Source: Aeromicrobium duanguangcaii (GTDB lineage: Bacteria; Actinomycetota; Actinomycetes; Propionibacteriales; Nocardioidaceae). Taken from it: a DNA stretch of 64,000 nt. The notes under the pieces were generated by a model, which ran no database searches, was not told the origin of the DNA, and saw nothing but the letters and a program-made list of their open reading frames with translations. The position numbers and the translations under genes are program-made. Shown in pieces: positions 17,287 to 25,662 of the stretch. Each line of letters opens with the position of its first letter. The first letter of the stretch is position 1. The stretch spans positions 1,054,001 to 1,118,000 of the forward strand of contig NZ_CP101990.1 in the NCBI RefSeq assembly GCF_024508295.1, written 5' to 3'.

Positions 17287-17315
17287 AACTTAGGGTGCAG
17301 GTTACGAAAGTGCAA
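17287..17315 (-). promoter_or_regulatory. Candidate sigma-70-type promoter for the TTEP-repeat gene
   Basis: On the minus strand TTGCAC (17315-17310) and TAAGTT (17292-17287) are separated by 17 bases, matching -35 and -10 spacing. They lie about 87 bases upstream of the chosen GTG start, which would give an 80-base leader. The surrounding stretch is visibly richer in A+T than its neighbours. This is a pattern match only. Confidence 0.4.
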
Positions 17316-17400
17316 CCGTCTGTTACAAGTCAGTGTTCACTCCGGACGCGGCCGCCCCGGACCCCGCGCAAACCGCGGCGAACCCGGTCCCGAACACGGC

Positions 17401-17437
17401 GAAACGCGCCGAGTCCGCAGGGGACTCGACGCGTTTC
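17401..17437 (-). terminator. Terminator of the desaturase operon
   Basis: GAAACGCGCCGAGTCC (17401-17416) pairs with GGACTCGACGCGTTTC (17422-17437) in a 16-bp stem with a single mismatch and a five-base loop. It is 45 bases past the desaturase stop on the same strand. Confidence 0.7.
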
Positions 17438-17481
17438 GCGGGTGCTGTGTGGAACCGGGCGCGCGGCCCGGATCGTGGGAC

Positions 17482-18759
17482 TCAGGCGGCCTGGTGGGCC
17501 TTCATCGCCTCACGCTTGGCCCGGCGCAGGGCCTTCGACTCCGGCGAGCGGCCGACCTTGTACGGGTCGGACGGCTTCTTGGAGTACGCGCCCAGCTGGC
17601 GGACGACACTGCCCAACTGCTTGGAGAGGCGGCCGGTGTTGTAGCGCAGTCCGTACTTCTCGACCAGACGCTGCACGTCGTGGCTCACCTCGTCGTACCG
17701 GCGAGCGGGGATGTCCGGGAACAGGTGGTGCTCGATCTGGTAGCTGAGGTTGCCGGTCAGCACGTGGAACGGCTTCGAGCCGGAGATGTTGGCCGACCCG
17801 AGCAGCTGGCGCAGGTACCACTGGCCGCGGGTCTCGTTCTGGGCGTCCTCCTCCTGGAAGGTCTCGGCGCCGGCCGGGAAGTGGCCGCAGAAGATGACCA
17901 GGAAGGTCCAGACGTTGCGGGCGAGGTTCGCGACGAGGTTCGCGCCGATGACCGCGACGGGTGCCCACCAGCCGACGAAGGGGATGGCGGCGCAGGCGAT
18001 CAGCGGGTAGGCGACGTAGTCCTTGAACACCTGGCGACGGACCTTCGCGTAGGCGCGCTTCTTGCGGGCGACGAACTCCTCCTTGCTCATCTTGCCGCCG
18101 AGGTACTCGTCGAGCTCGATGCCGTGGTACATCACGCCCCACTGGAAGAACAGCATCAGCGTGAACGCCAGGGGCAGGTTGAACCGGTGGTTGGGGTACC
18201 ACGGCTGGTCCTTGTCGATCCGCAACAGGCCGTAGCCGATGTCACGGTCCATGCCGTGCACGTTCGTGTACGTGTGGTGGATGTAGTTGTGGCCGTGCTT
18301 CCAGTCCTGCGACGGCGCGACGTTGTCCCACTCGTAGCGCAGGCCGTTGATCATCGGGTCGTTCATCCAGTCGTACTGACCGTGCATGACGTTGTGGCCG
18401 ATCTCCATGTTCTCGATGATCTTCGAGAGGGAGAGGCAGATGACGCCGGCGATGAACGCGGGCGGGAAGATCGGCAGGAAGATGCCGATGCGGCCGAACA
18501 CCTCGAGCCACTTCTGCAGGCGCATGACGCGGCGGATGTAGTCGGCGTCCTCCTGGCCCAGGTCGTCGAGCACGCGCTGGCGGACGGTGTCGAGCTCGCG
18601 CCCGAACTCCTCCAGCTGCTCGTACGTCATGAAGTCCAGGCCGACGGTCGACTTGCGGTTCGGGTCGTAGGCGTCGACGAGCGGCACGGGTGCCTGGTTG
18701 TGCTCCGAGGCGCTCAACCGCTCGATGGGGGCGTGCTTCCTTCGCTTCAACAGGGGCAT
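17482..18759 (-). CDS. Membrane fatty acid (acyl-CoA) desaturase, DesA3-like
   Basis: The 425-residue membrane di-iron desaturase has three histidine boxes: HNVMH at 122-126, HGHNYIHH at 155-162 and QIEHH near 330. The box pattern and length match actinobacterial DesA3-type stearoyl-CoA/linoleoyl-CoA desaturases, which put a double bond into acyl-CoA at the membrane using O2 and electrons from a dedicated reductase, here the gene immediately upstream. The ATG at 18759 was chosen because AGGAGA stands about six bases before it; a GTG at 18774 overlaps the previous stop (GTGA) but lacks a ribosome-binding site. The pair forms an operon controlled by the divergent TetR. Confidence 0.93.
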   Translation of the reverse strand: MPLLKRRKHAPIERLSASEHNQAPVPLVDAYDPNRKSTVGLDFMTYEQLEEFGRELDTVRQRVLDDLGQEDADYIRRVMRLQKWLEVFGRIGIFLPIFPPAFIAGVICLSLSKIIENMEIGHNVMHGQYDWMNDPMINGLRYEWDNVAPSQDWKHGHNYIHHTYTNVHGMDRDIGYGLLRIDKDQPWYPNHRFNLPLAFTLMLFFQWGVMYHGIELDEYLGGKMSKEEFVARKKRAYAKVRRQVFKDYVAYPLIACAAIPFVGWWAPVAVIGANLVANLARNVWTFLVIFCGHFPAGAETFQEEDAQNETRGQWYLRQLLGSANISGSKPFHVLTGNLSYQIEHHLFPDIPARRYDEVSHDVQRLVEKYGLRYNTGRLSKQLGSVVRQLGAYSKKPSDPYKVGRSPESKALRRAKREAMKAHQAA

Positions 18760-18770
18760 CTGTTCTCTCC

Positions 18771-19862
18771 TCACAGATCGACCGCGACGTCGCCCACGGG
18801 GACGTTGACGCAGACCTTGATGGTTTCGTCGGTGTCGGCACAGACCTCACCGCTGATGACGTGACGCACGGCGCCATGGAGCTTCTTGACCGCGCAGGTG
18901 TTGCACACACCCATGCGGCATCCGTAGACGGGGGACAGCCCGGCGGCCTCGGCCTGCTCGAGGATCGTGGTGCCGGAGTTGGGGGCGGCGACGCCGCTGG
19001 CCTCGAACGTGACGCTGCCGGTCGCGTCCGCGGCGTTCAGGTCGACCGAGGGGACCTTGAAGTACTCGGCCGTCAGCTGGTCCTTCGCGCCGAGCTCCTC
19101 GTAGAGCTCGTGGACCGAGGCGATCAGCCCGGCGGGTCCGCAGACCCACGTCGGCGTGGTCGTCGCGTCGATGTCCAGACGGCGCAGGTGGTCGAGGGTG
19201 ATGCGTCCGACCAGCTCGGCGCCCGGCTCGGGCTCGCGGGTGTAGACGCGCACCATGTCGACGAACGGCAGCTCGCCCAGGGCGTCCAGCTCGGTGGAGA
19301 ACATCTCGTCCTCGCGGGAGCGGGCGTAGTGCAGGAAGGTGACGTGGCCGCGGTGGCCGCGATCGGCCAGCGTGCGCAGCATGCTCATGACCGGGGTGAT
19401 GCCCGAGCCGCCGCTGATCAGCAGCATGTCCTCGGGGACCTGCTTCGGGAGCACGAAGTCACCGGAGGCGGGGGAGAGGTAGACGATCGTGCCGGGCTTG
19501 AGGTGGCCGGCGTGCAGGAACTGCGAGACGTAGCCGTCGGGGTGGGCCTTGACCGAGACGCTGAACAGCCCGTCCTTGCGCTCTGCGGAACTCGACACGC
19601 TGAACACGCGCACGCGGCGGGTGCCCTCGACCTCGACGCCGAACTCGACGTGCTGGCCCGGGACGAATCCGGACCAGGCGCCGTTGGGCCGCATCAGGAC
19701 GGTGCTGGCGGAACCGGTCTCACGGATGACGTCGACGACGCGACCCCGCACGGCCTGGACCGTGAGCATGGGGTGGACGAGGGTCAGGTACTCGTCGGGA
19801 TGGTGCGGGGACGTGACCTTGGCGACGGCCGGGGAGGCCAGGGCCCTGCGGATCAGTCCCAT
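18771..19862 (-). CDS. Ferredoxin reductase (FAD/NAD(P)H plus 2Fe-2S), desaturase partner
   Basis: The 363-residue protein has an FAD-binding domain (GQHVEFGVEVEGTRRVRVFSVSSS, about 70-93), an NAD-binding domain starting LLISGGSGITPVMSML (about 148-163) and a C-terminal plant-type ferredoxin domain with Cys ligands in GCRMGVCNTCAVKK plus a distal Cys in KVCVNVP. It is the fused NAD(P)H-to-iron-sulphur electron donor typically paired with DesA3 desaturases (Rv3230c-like in mycobacteria). AGGAG lies just upstream of the ATG. It overlaps or abuts the desaturase reading frame, and its promoter region faces that of the TetR gene at 20024. Confidence 0.93.
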   Translation of the reverse strand: MGLIRRALASPAVAKVTSPHHPDEYLTLVHPMLTVQAVRGRVVDVIRETGSASTVLMRPNGAWSGFVPGQHVEFGVEVEGTRRVRVFSVSSSAERKDGLFSVSVKAHPDGYVSQFLHAGHLKPGTIVYLSPASGDFVLPKQVPEDMLLISGGSGITPVMSMLRTLADRGHRGHVTFLHYARSREDEMFSTELDALGELPFVDMVRVYTREPEPGAELVGRITLDHLRRLDIDATTTPTWVCGPAGLIASVHELYEELGAKDQLTAEYFKVPSVDLNAADATGSVTFEASGVAAPNSGTTILEQAEAAGLSPVYGCRMGVCNTCAVKKLHGAVRHVISGEVCADTDETIKVCVNVPVGDVAVDL

Positions 19863-19890
19863 GGAGCTCCTGTCGGATGGTGCCGTGTTG

Positions 19891-19920
19891 ACTGATCGGA
19901 ATCAGTGAACGTCTGTTCAC
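19891..19920. promoter_or_regulatory. Two abutting 16-bp palindromes, candidate TetR operator
   Basis: ACTGAT-N4-ATCAGT spans 19891-19906 and GTGAAC-N4-GTTCAC spans 19905-19920, overlapping by two bases. Both have six-base arms and a four-base spacer, a layout typical of TetR-family operators. They are 28-58 bases upstream of the reductase start. Confidence 0.6.
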
Positions 19921-19969
19921 CCAAGGATGTCAGGTCCGGCCCGCAACGGTCAACAGGACATGCCGTGTC

Positions 19970-19986
19970 GTGGAACACGTGTTCAC
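19970..19986. promoter_or_regulatory. Second GAAC-N4-GTTC operator-like palindrome
   Basis: GAACACGTGTTC at 19973-19984 is a perfect 12-base palindrome inside a GGAACACGTGTTCAC context. It repeats the GAAC-N4-GTTC core of the site at 19905-19920 and lies about 40 bases upstream of the TetR start, as expected for autoregulation. Confidence 0.6.
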
Positions 19987-20023
19987 TGAACCCTTCGGCG
20001 GTGCCACGGCCTAGGCTGGGGCG

Positions 20024-20650
20024 GTGTCAGAAGCCGGTAGTGCGCGTCAGCAGCAGAAGGAGCGCACCCGTGCGGCTCTCCTCAACGCCGCGCTGGAGTT
20101 GAGCAGTGAGCAGGGATTCGCCCAGACCAGCCTGCGCCAGGTGGCGAAGCGCGCGGGCGTCGTCCCTGCGGCGTTCTACCGGCACTTCGCGTCGATGGAC
20201 GAGCTGGGGCTGGCGCTGGTCGAGCGGTGCTTCGGCACGCTGCGCACCATGATCCGCGACGCCTCGCGCGACCCCCAGGTGTTCCTGCAGATCATCGACG
20301 CGGCCGCCGAGATCCTGGTCGAGGCGGTCAAGCAGAACAAGGCCGACTTCGCCTTCGTGGCGCGCGAGCGCGTCGGCGGGTCCGAGGTCGTGCGACGCGC
20401 GATCAGCCACGAGCTGGACCTGTTCGTCTCGGAGTTGGCCGTCGTGCTGGCGCGACTGCCCCACATCGAGACCTGGAGCGCCGACGACGTGCAGATGGTG
20501 TCGCGGCTGTTCGTGCGCAACATGGTGGCGAACGCCGAGGAGGTCGTCGAGATGCCCGAGGGTCGGCCTGACCTCGAGGAGCGCATCCGCGAGGGCGCCC
20601 GCCGCCAGATGCGGCTCATCGTGCTGGGCTTCAAGGACTGGCGCAGCTGA
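20024..20650 (+). CDS. TetR-family regulator of the desaturase operon (inferred)
   Basis: The 208-residue protein has an N-terminal TetR helix-turn-helix (RTRAALLNAALELSSEQGF...LRQVAKRAGVVPAAFYRHFASMDEL, about 12-60) and a helical ligand-binding domain. The divergent position beside the desaturase/reductase genes and the shared operator-like palindromes suggest that it senses a fatty acyl ligand and represses the pair, as FabR/DesT-like regulators do; the ligand is inference. The GTG at 20024 starts SEAGSARQQQ. It is followed 34 bases later by the alarmone synthetase. Confidence 0.9.
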   Translation: MSEAGSARQQQKERTRAALLNAALELSSEQGFAQTSLRQVAKRAGVVPAAFYRHFASMDELGLALVERCFGTLRTMIRDASRDPQVFLQIIDAAAEILVEAVKQNKADFAFVARERVGGSEVVRRAISHELDLFVSELAVVLARLPHIETWSADDVQMVSRLFVRNMVANAEEVVEMPEGRPDLEERIREGARRQMRLIVLGFKDWRS

Positions 20651-20684
20651 GACCCCGCCGGGGGATCACCAAGGGTTGGACAGA

Positions 20685-21398
20685 ATGGAACCCATGACGA
20701 GCAGTGACACGTCCGACCCGGTCGACCTGGGCATCCTGCGCGAGCTGGCCGGGACGCCCCACGGGCCGGTCGAGTGGCGCCAGCGGATGCGCGAGACGCA
20801 GCGGCAGATGTCGGCGTTCCTGATGGAGTACAAGTTCGCCCTCGACGAGGTCGAGACCAAGATCTCGATCCTGCGCGAGGAGTTCGAGCTCGCCCACGAG
20901 TACAGCCCGATCGAGCACGTGAAGTCGCGCCTGAAGACCGTTGAGAGCCTGGTCGCCAAGGTCGACCGCATCGACTGCCCGCGCGACCTGCCCACGATCC
21001 GCGAGCGGATCCGCGACATCGCCGGCATCCGGGTCTCCTGTGCCTTCGTCGAGGACACCTACCGCTTCGCCACGATGCTCTCGCAGCAGCAGGACCTCAC
21101 GGTCCTGGAGACGAAGGACTACATCGCCAACCCGAAGCCGAACGGCTACCGGAGCCTGCACCTGATCGTCTCGCTGCCGGTCTTCCTGTCCGACCGCACG
21201 GTGCACGTGCCGGTCGAGGTCCAGATCCGCACGATCGCGATGGACTTCTGGGCCAGCGTCGAGCACCGGATCTACTACAAGTACCGCAACGAGGTGCCCG
21301 AGCACCTGGGCGGGAAGCTGGCCCGGGTCGCCAGCACCGCGGCCGATCTCGACGCCCAGATGGGCCGCCTGCGCGAGGAGATCCGCTCGCTGTCCTGA
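20685..21398 (+). CDS. Small alarmone synthetase (RelA/SpoT-domain GTP pyrophosphokinase)
   Basis: This 237-residue single-domain protein resembles the RelQ/YjbM class of small (p)ppGpp synthetases. Visible features are RIRDIAGIRVSCAFVEDTY with the nucleotide-binding DIAG/R segment, the YIANPKPNGYRSLHLIV G-loop and VPVEVQIRTIAMDFWASVEHRIYYK. It lacks hydrolase, TGS and ACT domains, so it should only synthesise (p)ppGpp from GTP/GDP and ATP. The ATG at 20685 stands about nine bases after AAGGG; a TTG nine bases upstream and an ATG nine bases downstream are alternatives. It may be regulated at transcription, as is usual for these enzymes. Confidence 0.9.
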   Translation: MEPMTSSDTSDPVDLGILRELAGTPHGPVEWRQRMRETQRQMSAFLMEYKFALDEVETKISILREEFELAHEYSPIEHVKSRLKTVESLVAKVDRIDCPRDLPTIRERIRDIAGIRVSCAFVEDTYRFATMLSQQQDLTVLETKDYIANPKPNGYRSLHLIVSLPVFLSDRTVHVPVEVQIRTIAMDFWASVEHRIYYKYRNEVPEHLGGKLARVASTAADLDAQMGRLREEIRSLS

Positions 21399-21421
21399 TG
21401 TGGCATCGGTTACAGTCAGGG

Positions 21422-21437
21422 CTAAGCAAGCGCTTAG
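21422..21437. promoter_or_regulatory. CTAAGC-N4-GCTTAG operator-like palindrome
   Basis: CTAAGC (21422-21427) and GCTTAG (21432-21437) flank AAGC. The AAGC..GCTT core matches the style of operators bound by TetR regulators of acyl-CoA metabolism. It sits 13 bases before the acyl-CoA dehydrogenase start, overlapping the likely transcription-initiation region. Confidence 0.6.
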
Positions 21438-21450
21438 TCAGGAGACTTCC

Positions 21451-23247
21451 ATGTCCGTGGTGCTGTCCCGTCGAGACGTCGACTTCCTGTTGTTCGAGTG
21501 GCTGGACGCGGCCGGTCTGACCGAGCGTGAGCGGTACGCCGAGCACTCCCGCGAGACGTTCGACGCGGTCCTCGACCTCGCCGAGACGATCGCGACCGAG
21601 CGGTTCGCGCCCATCAATCGGCTGCTGGACACCCACGAGCCGTTCGTGGGGGAGGACGGCAAGGTCGTCCTGCCGGCCGAGCTCTCCGAGACGCTGCGCG
21701 TCTACGCGCGGTCGGGCCTGCCGGCCGCGACGTTCGACGCCGAGGTCGGTGGGATGCAGCTGCCGTTCACCGTCGGCCAGGGCGCGTTCGCGTTCCTGCA
21801 GGCCGCCAGTGCGGCCGCCGCGTCGTACCCGTTCCTGTCGACGGGCAACGCCAACCTGCTCGTCCACCACGGCTCGACGGACCAGGTCGAGCGCTACGCG
21901 CTCCCGGTGATCGAGGGTCGCTGGTACGGCACGATGGCCCTCTCGGAGCCCCAGGCCGGATCCTCCCTCGGCGACATCACGACCCGGGCGGTGCGCCAGC
22001 CCGACGGCACGTACCGGCTGTTCGGCACCAAGATGTGGATCTCCGGCGGCGACCACGAGCTGAGCGAGAACATCGTGCACCTGGTCCTGGCGAAGGTCGA
22101 GGGAGCTCCGCCGGGCGTCAAGGGGATCTCGCTGTTCATCGTGCCCAAGTACCTGGTCGAGGCGGACGGCTCGCTCGGTGAGCGCAACGACGTCGCCCTG
22201 GTCGGCCTCAACCACAAGATGGGCTGGCGCGGGACGACCAACACGCTGCTCAACTTCGGCGAGGGTCTCGCGACGCCGGGCGGCGTGGCCGGCGCGGTCG
22301 GCGACATCGTCGGCGAGGAGGGCCACGGACTGGCCCAGATGTTCCACATGATGAACGAGGCGCGGATCTCGGTGGGCATGGGCGCGGTGGCCCTGGGCTA
22401 CACCGGCTACCTCCACTCGCTCGAGTACGCGAAGCAGCGCACGCAGGGCCGCGTGGCCGGCGCCAAGGACCCCGCCCAGCCGCAGGTGCCGCTGACCGAG
22501 CACGCCGACGTGCGCCGGATGCTGCTGGCCCAGAAGTCGTACGTCGAGGGCGGGCTCGGCCTGCTCCTGTACTGCGCGCGGCTCATCGACGAGGAGGTCA
22601 GCGGCCCGGACGCCGCGGCACGTGAGCGCGCCCGTGAGCTGCTCGAGGTGCTCACGCCGATCGCCAAGTCATGGCCCTCGCAGTGGTGCCTCGCGGCGAA
22701 CGACCTCGCGATCCAGGTGCACGGCGGCTACGGCTACACCCGTGACTACGCGGTCGAGCAGTTCTACCGCGACAACCGGCTGAACCCGATCCACGAGGGC
22801 ACGCACGGCATCCAGAGCCTCGACCTGCTCGGACGCAAGGTCGTCGCGGGCGGCGGCGCCGCCCTGGGCGCGCTCGTCGCCACGATCAAGGCGACGACGG
22901 CGCGGGCGGCCGGCGGCGACGAGACGGTCGCGGCCTACGCGGCGCAGCTGGACGCGCGAGTGGACCGGCTGGTCGAGGTGACCGGCGCGCTGTGGGCCGG
23001 TGGCGACCCTGCGGTGGCACTGGCGAACTCGGCGGTCTACCTGGAGGCCGCCGGGCACGTCGTCGTGGCCTGGATCTGGCTCGAGCAACTGCTCGCCGTC
23101 GGTGACCGCGCGGACGCATTCTACGACGGCAAGCGGGCGGCGGCCCGGTACTTCTTCGCCTTCGAGCTGCCGAGGGTCGACGCCCAGTTCGACCTGCTGG
23201 CCTCGCTGGACCGCACCGTGCTGGACCTGGATCCCGCGGTCCTCTGA
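21451..23247 (+). CDS. Acyl-CoA dehydrogenase (large, ~600-aa class)
   Basis: The 598-residue flavoenzyme belongs to the long acyl-CoA dehydrogenase class that carries an extra C-terminal domain. It shows the FAD-binding MALSEPQAGSSLGDITTRAV (about 164-183), FGTKMWISGGDHEL and NHKMGWRGTTNT segments. The VHGGYGYTRDYAVEQFYRDNRLNPIHEGTHGIQSLDLLGRK block is the standard second signature, with the Glu of IHEGT at the usual catalytic-base region. It oxidises acyl-CoA to enoyl-CoA, passing electrons to ETF. The ATG follows a TCAGGAGAC ribosome-binding site. A TetR gene lies 18 bases past its stop on the other strand. Confidence 0.93.
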   Translation: MSVVLSRRDVDFLLFEWLDAAGLTERERYAEHSRETFDAVLDLAETIATERFAPINRLLDTHEPFVGEDGKVVLPAELSETLRVYARSGLPAATFDAEVGGMQLPFTVGQGAFAFLQAASAAAASYPFLSTGNANLLVHHGSTDQVERYALPVIEGRWYGTMALSEPQAGSSLGDITTRAVRQPDGTYRLFGTKMWISGGDHELSENIVHLVLAKVEGAPPGVKGISLFIVPKYLVEADGSLGERNDVALVGLNHKMGWRGTTNTLLNFGEGLATPGGVAGAVGDIVGEEGHGLAQMFHMMNEARISVGMGAVALGYTGYLHSLEYAKQRTQGRVAGAKDPAQPQVPLTEHADVRRMLLAQKSYVEGGLGLLLYCARLIDEEVSGPDAAARERARELLEVLTPIAKSWPSQWCLAANDLAIQVHGGYGYTRDYAVEQFYRDNRLNPIHEGTHGIQSLDLLGRKVVAGGGAALGALVATIKATTARAAGGDETVAAYAAQLDARVDRLVEVTGALWAGGDPAVALANSAVYLEAAGHVVVAWIWLEQLLAVGDRADAFYDGKRAAARYFFAFELPRVDAQFDLLASLDRTVLDLDPAVL

Positions 23248-23265
23248 CCGACCGATGCCGGTCCG

Positions 23266-23871
23266 TCAGCCGGTGGCGGGCGGTTCGATGCCGAGCGCCG
23301 CGGCTCGGCTGAGCCCGCCGATCGTGATCGCCGTCAGGGCGGCGACCGTGGTGTCCATGTCGACCTCGGCGCCGCGGAAGTGGGAGTCCATCGCGACGCC
23401 CCAGCACATGCCGACGCACATCGGCGTGGTCAGCTTCGGGTCCAGGGCCTGGGACCACACGGTGTCGGCAGAGGCGGAGTGAGCGGCGATCTGGTCCATG
23501 TAGGGCGCGATCCGCCGCTGGTAGAAGTCCTGGCCGGCGGCACGGTCGCTGAACAGGACGACGTGGAAGACCTCGAGGTACTCGATCAGGACGCCCAACA
23601 GCGCACGGTAGAACGCCTCGATCATGTCGGGCATGGTCGGGACGGGGCTGGTGAGCAACGGGGTGCGCATCAACTGAGCGAGTGGCTCGACGATCGCCTC
23701 CTCGAACAGCTGCTCCTTGGAGTCGAAGTAGCGATAGAGCAGGGCGACGTTGACGCCCGCGCGGTCCGCGATGTCGCTGACGCGCGCACTGCCCGGTCCC
23801 ACCCGCAGGAACTCCTCGCGTGCTGCTTCGAGGAGCTGCCTGCGACGCTCTTCAGCGTGCAGTCGCGCCAT
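23266..23871 (-). CDS. TetR-family transcriptional regulator
   Basis: The 201-residue protein has the TetR DNA-binding domain at its N-terminus (RRRQLLEAAREEFLRVG...VSDIADRAGVNVALLYRYFDSKEQLFEEAI, about 8-54) and a helical effector domain. It converges with the acyl-CoA dehydrogenase gene, whose upstream palindrome at 21422 is one candidate target. No palindrome was evident in its own short upstream gap. The ligand is unknown. Confidence 0.9.
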   Translation of the reverse strand: MARLHAEERRRQLLEAAREEFLRVGPGSARVSDIADRAGVNVALLYRYFDSKEQLFEEAIVEPLAQLMRTPLLTSPVPTMPDMIEAFYRALLGVLIEYLEVFHVVLFSDRAAGQDFYQRRIAPYMDQIAAHSASADTVWSQALDPKLTTPMCVGMCWGVAMDSHFRGAEVDMDTTVAALTAITIGGLSRAAALGIEPPATG

Positions 23872-23998
23872 GCTCGTGCCCCCCTTCTCCGTGCTCCGCC
23901 CCGGCCGGGGCGGGCCGCCCGGTCCCCGGCGCGTTGCGCTCGAGCAGCCCGTTCAGGGTCTCATGAGAGGGGCTTTCGGGCCCTGTGAACGAGCGTGA

Positions 23999-24880
23999 TC
24001 ATCCCCGGCCGGCACGGGCGCCCTCGACCTGCGCATCCGTCCACTCCAGGACCGGACCCCACAGTCGCTCGGACGAGGAGGGGCGGAAGAACCCCAGGTG
24101 GCCGACGGGTGCGTCGGGGGTCGTCGCGAGCTGCAGACGCTCGACCGGCGCTCCGGTGAGTCGCCGGGTGATCCGCTCGATGGCGGTCGGGGCGGCCCAC
24201 GGGTCGTCGTCGATGCCGACGGCCAGGATCGGCAGGCGCAGCCGAGCCGCCCGGGTGACGGCGTCGAGCGACGGGTCGTCGAAGAAGTAGTCACGCTGCC
24301 GGGACCAGCGGCCCCACTGGAGCATGACCCCGGCCGGCATGTCCTCGCCGATGCCCAGGCGCCGCGCCGGCACGAAGCCGAGGGCGCGCGCGGTGAGCGG
24401 CCCGATGGCCGAGAGGATCGCGGCGACGCGCAGGCGCTCGGCCCGCTCGGGGATCAGCGCGGTGATGCCGGCGTGCGAGGCGATCGTGACGGCCGCGGTG
24501 AGGTGGTCGGCGCCCGCGCCGAGCGCGATCGCGTGGCCGCCGACGCTGTGACCGATCGCGAGCATCGGCAGCCCGGGGAAGGCGGCGTGCAGCCAGTCGC
24601 TCGCCGCCGGTGCGTCGAGGTCGATCCAGTCGGTCATCGTCACGTGCCGGTCGAGGCGCAGGGGAGTGGCCGCCGAGCGGCCCGTCCCCCGGTAGTCGTA
24701 GGTCAGCACCGCGTGACCTCGCTCGGCCAGCTGCTGGGCGAAGGCCCCGTAGATCTTCGTCGGCACGGCGGTGGCGGGATGCAGAACCACGGCCGCCCGC
24801 GGGTCGGCGGGGCGGCGCAGCTCGCCGACCAGCTCGCGCCCGTCGGCGCAGGTGATGGAGACGGTGGACGTGGGGATCAT
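23999..24880 (-). CDS. Alpha/beta hydrolase
   Basis: The 293-residue protein has a serine-hydrolase fold: LTYDYRGTGRS forms the oxyanion-side loop (about 59-69), GHSVGG is the nucleophile elbow with Ser at about 110, PILAVGIDDDPWA supplies the acid and GHLGFFRP the His near 269. It resembles predicted acetyltransferases/hydrolases with an alpha/beta fold; the substrate is unknown. Its start overlaps the upstream TetR stop by four bases (ATGA), so both come from one transcript driven from the palindrome-bearing region at about 25.5 kb. Confidence 0.87.
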   Translation of the reverse strand: MIPTSTVSITCADGRELVGELRRPADPRAAVVLHPATAVPTKIYGAFAQQLAERGHAVLTYDYRGTGRSAATPLRLDRHVTMTDWIDLDAPAASDWLHAAFPGLPMLAIGHSVGGHAIALGAGADHLTAAVTIASHAGITALIPERAERLRVAAILSAIGPLTARALGFVPARRLGIGEDMPAGVMLQWGRWSRQRDYFFDDPSLDAVTRAARLRLPILAVGIDDDPWAAPTAIERITRRLTGAPVERLQLATTPDAPVGHLGFFRPSSSERLWGPVLEWTDAQVEGARAGRG

Positions 24881-25494
24881 GCCGGAGGTTTCGTCAGGTG
24901 AGGGCTGGTCAGGATGCCGCGCACGGCGTGCTCGAGGGCATGCCGCGCGAGGGGATCGGTGGGGCGCGCCGGCTTCAGCAGCAGGACCCCGGGCAGGTCG
25001 ACGACGCAGTGCCGGACGAGGTCCAGGGCCTCCGGGCTCGCGCCGCCGGTCAGGCGTGTGGCGAGCTCGTGGACCAGCGTGCGGACCTCGGTGCGCAGGT
25101 GGTGGAGCCGGCGACGATCGTCCTGGCTCAAGCGGTCGGTCGCGAGGGTGTGCGGGGTGACGGCCAGCAGCAGGCGCGCCCCCTGCTCGTCCCGGGTGGC
25201 GTAGTCGGCCGGGGCCAGGGCGGCGCAGGTCACGGCGTCGCGGGCGTCACCGCCGCGAGCGAGGACCTGCTCGGTCGCGTCGCGCTGGAAGCGCAGGAAC
25301 TCCTCGGCCTGTCGGCTCCAGACCCGCACGAGGAGTCCGTCACGCGATCCGAAGGCGTGATAGATCGCCCCGTTCGACACGCCCGAGACGGCGGAGAGCT
25401 CGCGCGTGGTCACCCGACCGGGGCCGCCCTGGACCCACAGATCCCGGGCGTGATCGAGCAGCACGTCGAGGTCGTGCACGCGAGGTCGCGCCAT
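24877..25494 (-). CDS. TetR-family regulator
   Basis: The 205-residue protein carries a TetR helix-turn-helix (LDVLLDHARDLWVQGGPGRVTTRELSAVSGVSNGAIYHAFGSRDGLLVRVW, about 9-58) and a helical C-terminal domain. It is the first gene of a two-gene unit with the hydrolase and is divergent from the acyl-CoA synthetase gene at 25663. A perfect 24-base palindrome 36 bases upstream is its likely operator, implying autoregulation and probably control of the divergent fadD. Confidence 0.9.
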   Translation of the reverse strand: MARPRVHDLDVLLDHARDLWVQGGPGRVTTRELSAVSGVSNGAIYHAFGSRDGLLVRVWSRQAEEFLRFQRDATEQVLARGGDARDAVTCAALAPADYATRDEQGARLLLAVTPHTLATDRLSQDDRRRLHHLRTEVRTLVHELATRLTGGASPEALDLVRHCVVDLPGVLLLKPARPTDPLARHALEHAVRGILTSPHLTKPPA

Positions 25495-25529
25495 GACGGC
25501 TCCTGGTTCGAGGCGATGGTGGAGGTACC

Positions 25530-25553
25530 ATAACAGAGCGACCGCTCTGTTAT
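25530..25553. promoter_or_regulatory. Perfect 24-bp palindromic operator
   Basis: ATAACAGAGCG (25530-25540) and CGCTCTGTTAT (25543-25553) are exact inverted copies around a two-base centre. The site lies between the divergent TetR and acyl-CoA synthetase genes, 36 and 109 bases from the respective starts. The core TAACAGAGC also makes a plausible promoter overlap. Confidence 0.8.
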
Positions 25554-25662
25554 CTGTCGCCGGCTCGCGGGACCTCGCCCCGGTGAGAATCCGACGGCTC
25601 CTAGACTCGAACGGTCACGTCGGGCCGCTCGGGTCCGACCTTCGAACGGCAAGGCAGGAACG

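Noticed and set aside
23941-23998. Hairpin AGGGGC...GCCCT after the hydrolase gene
   Set aside because: The stem is short and interrupted by a G-G mismatch, so it was not called a terminator.
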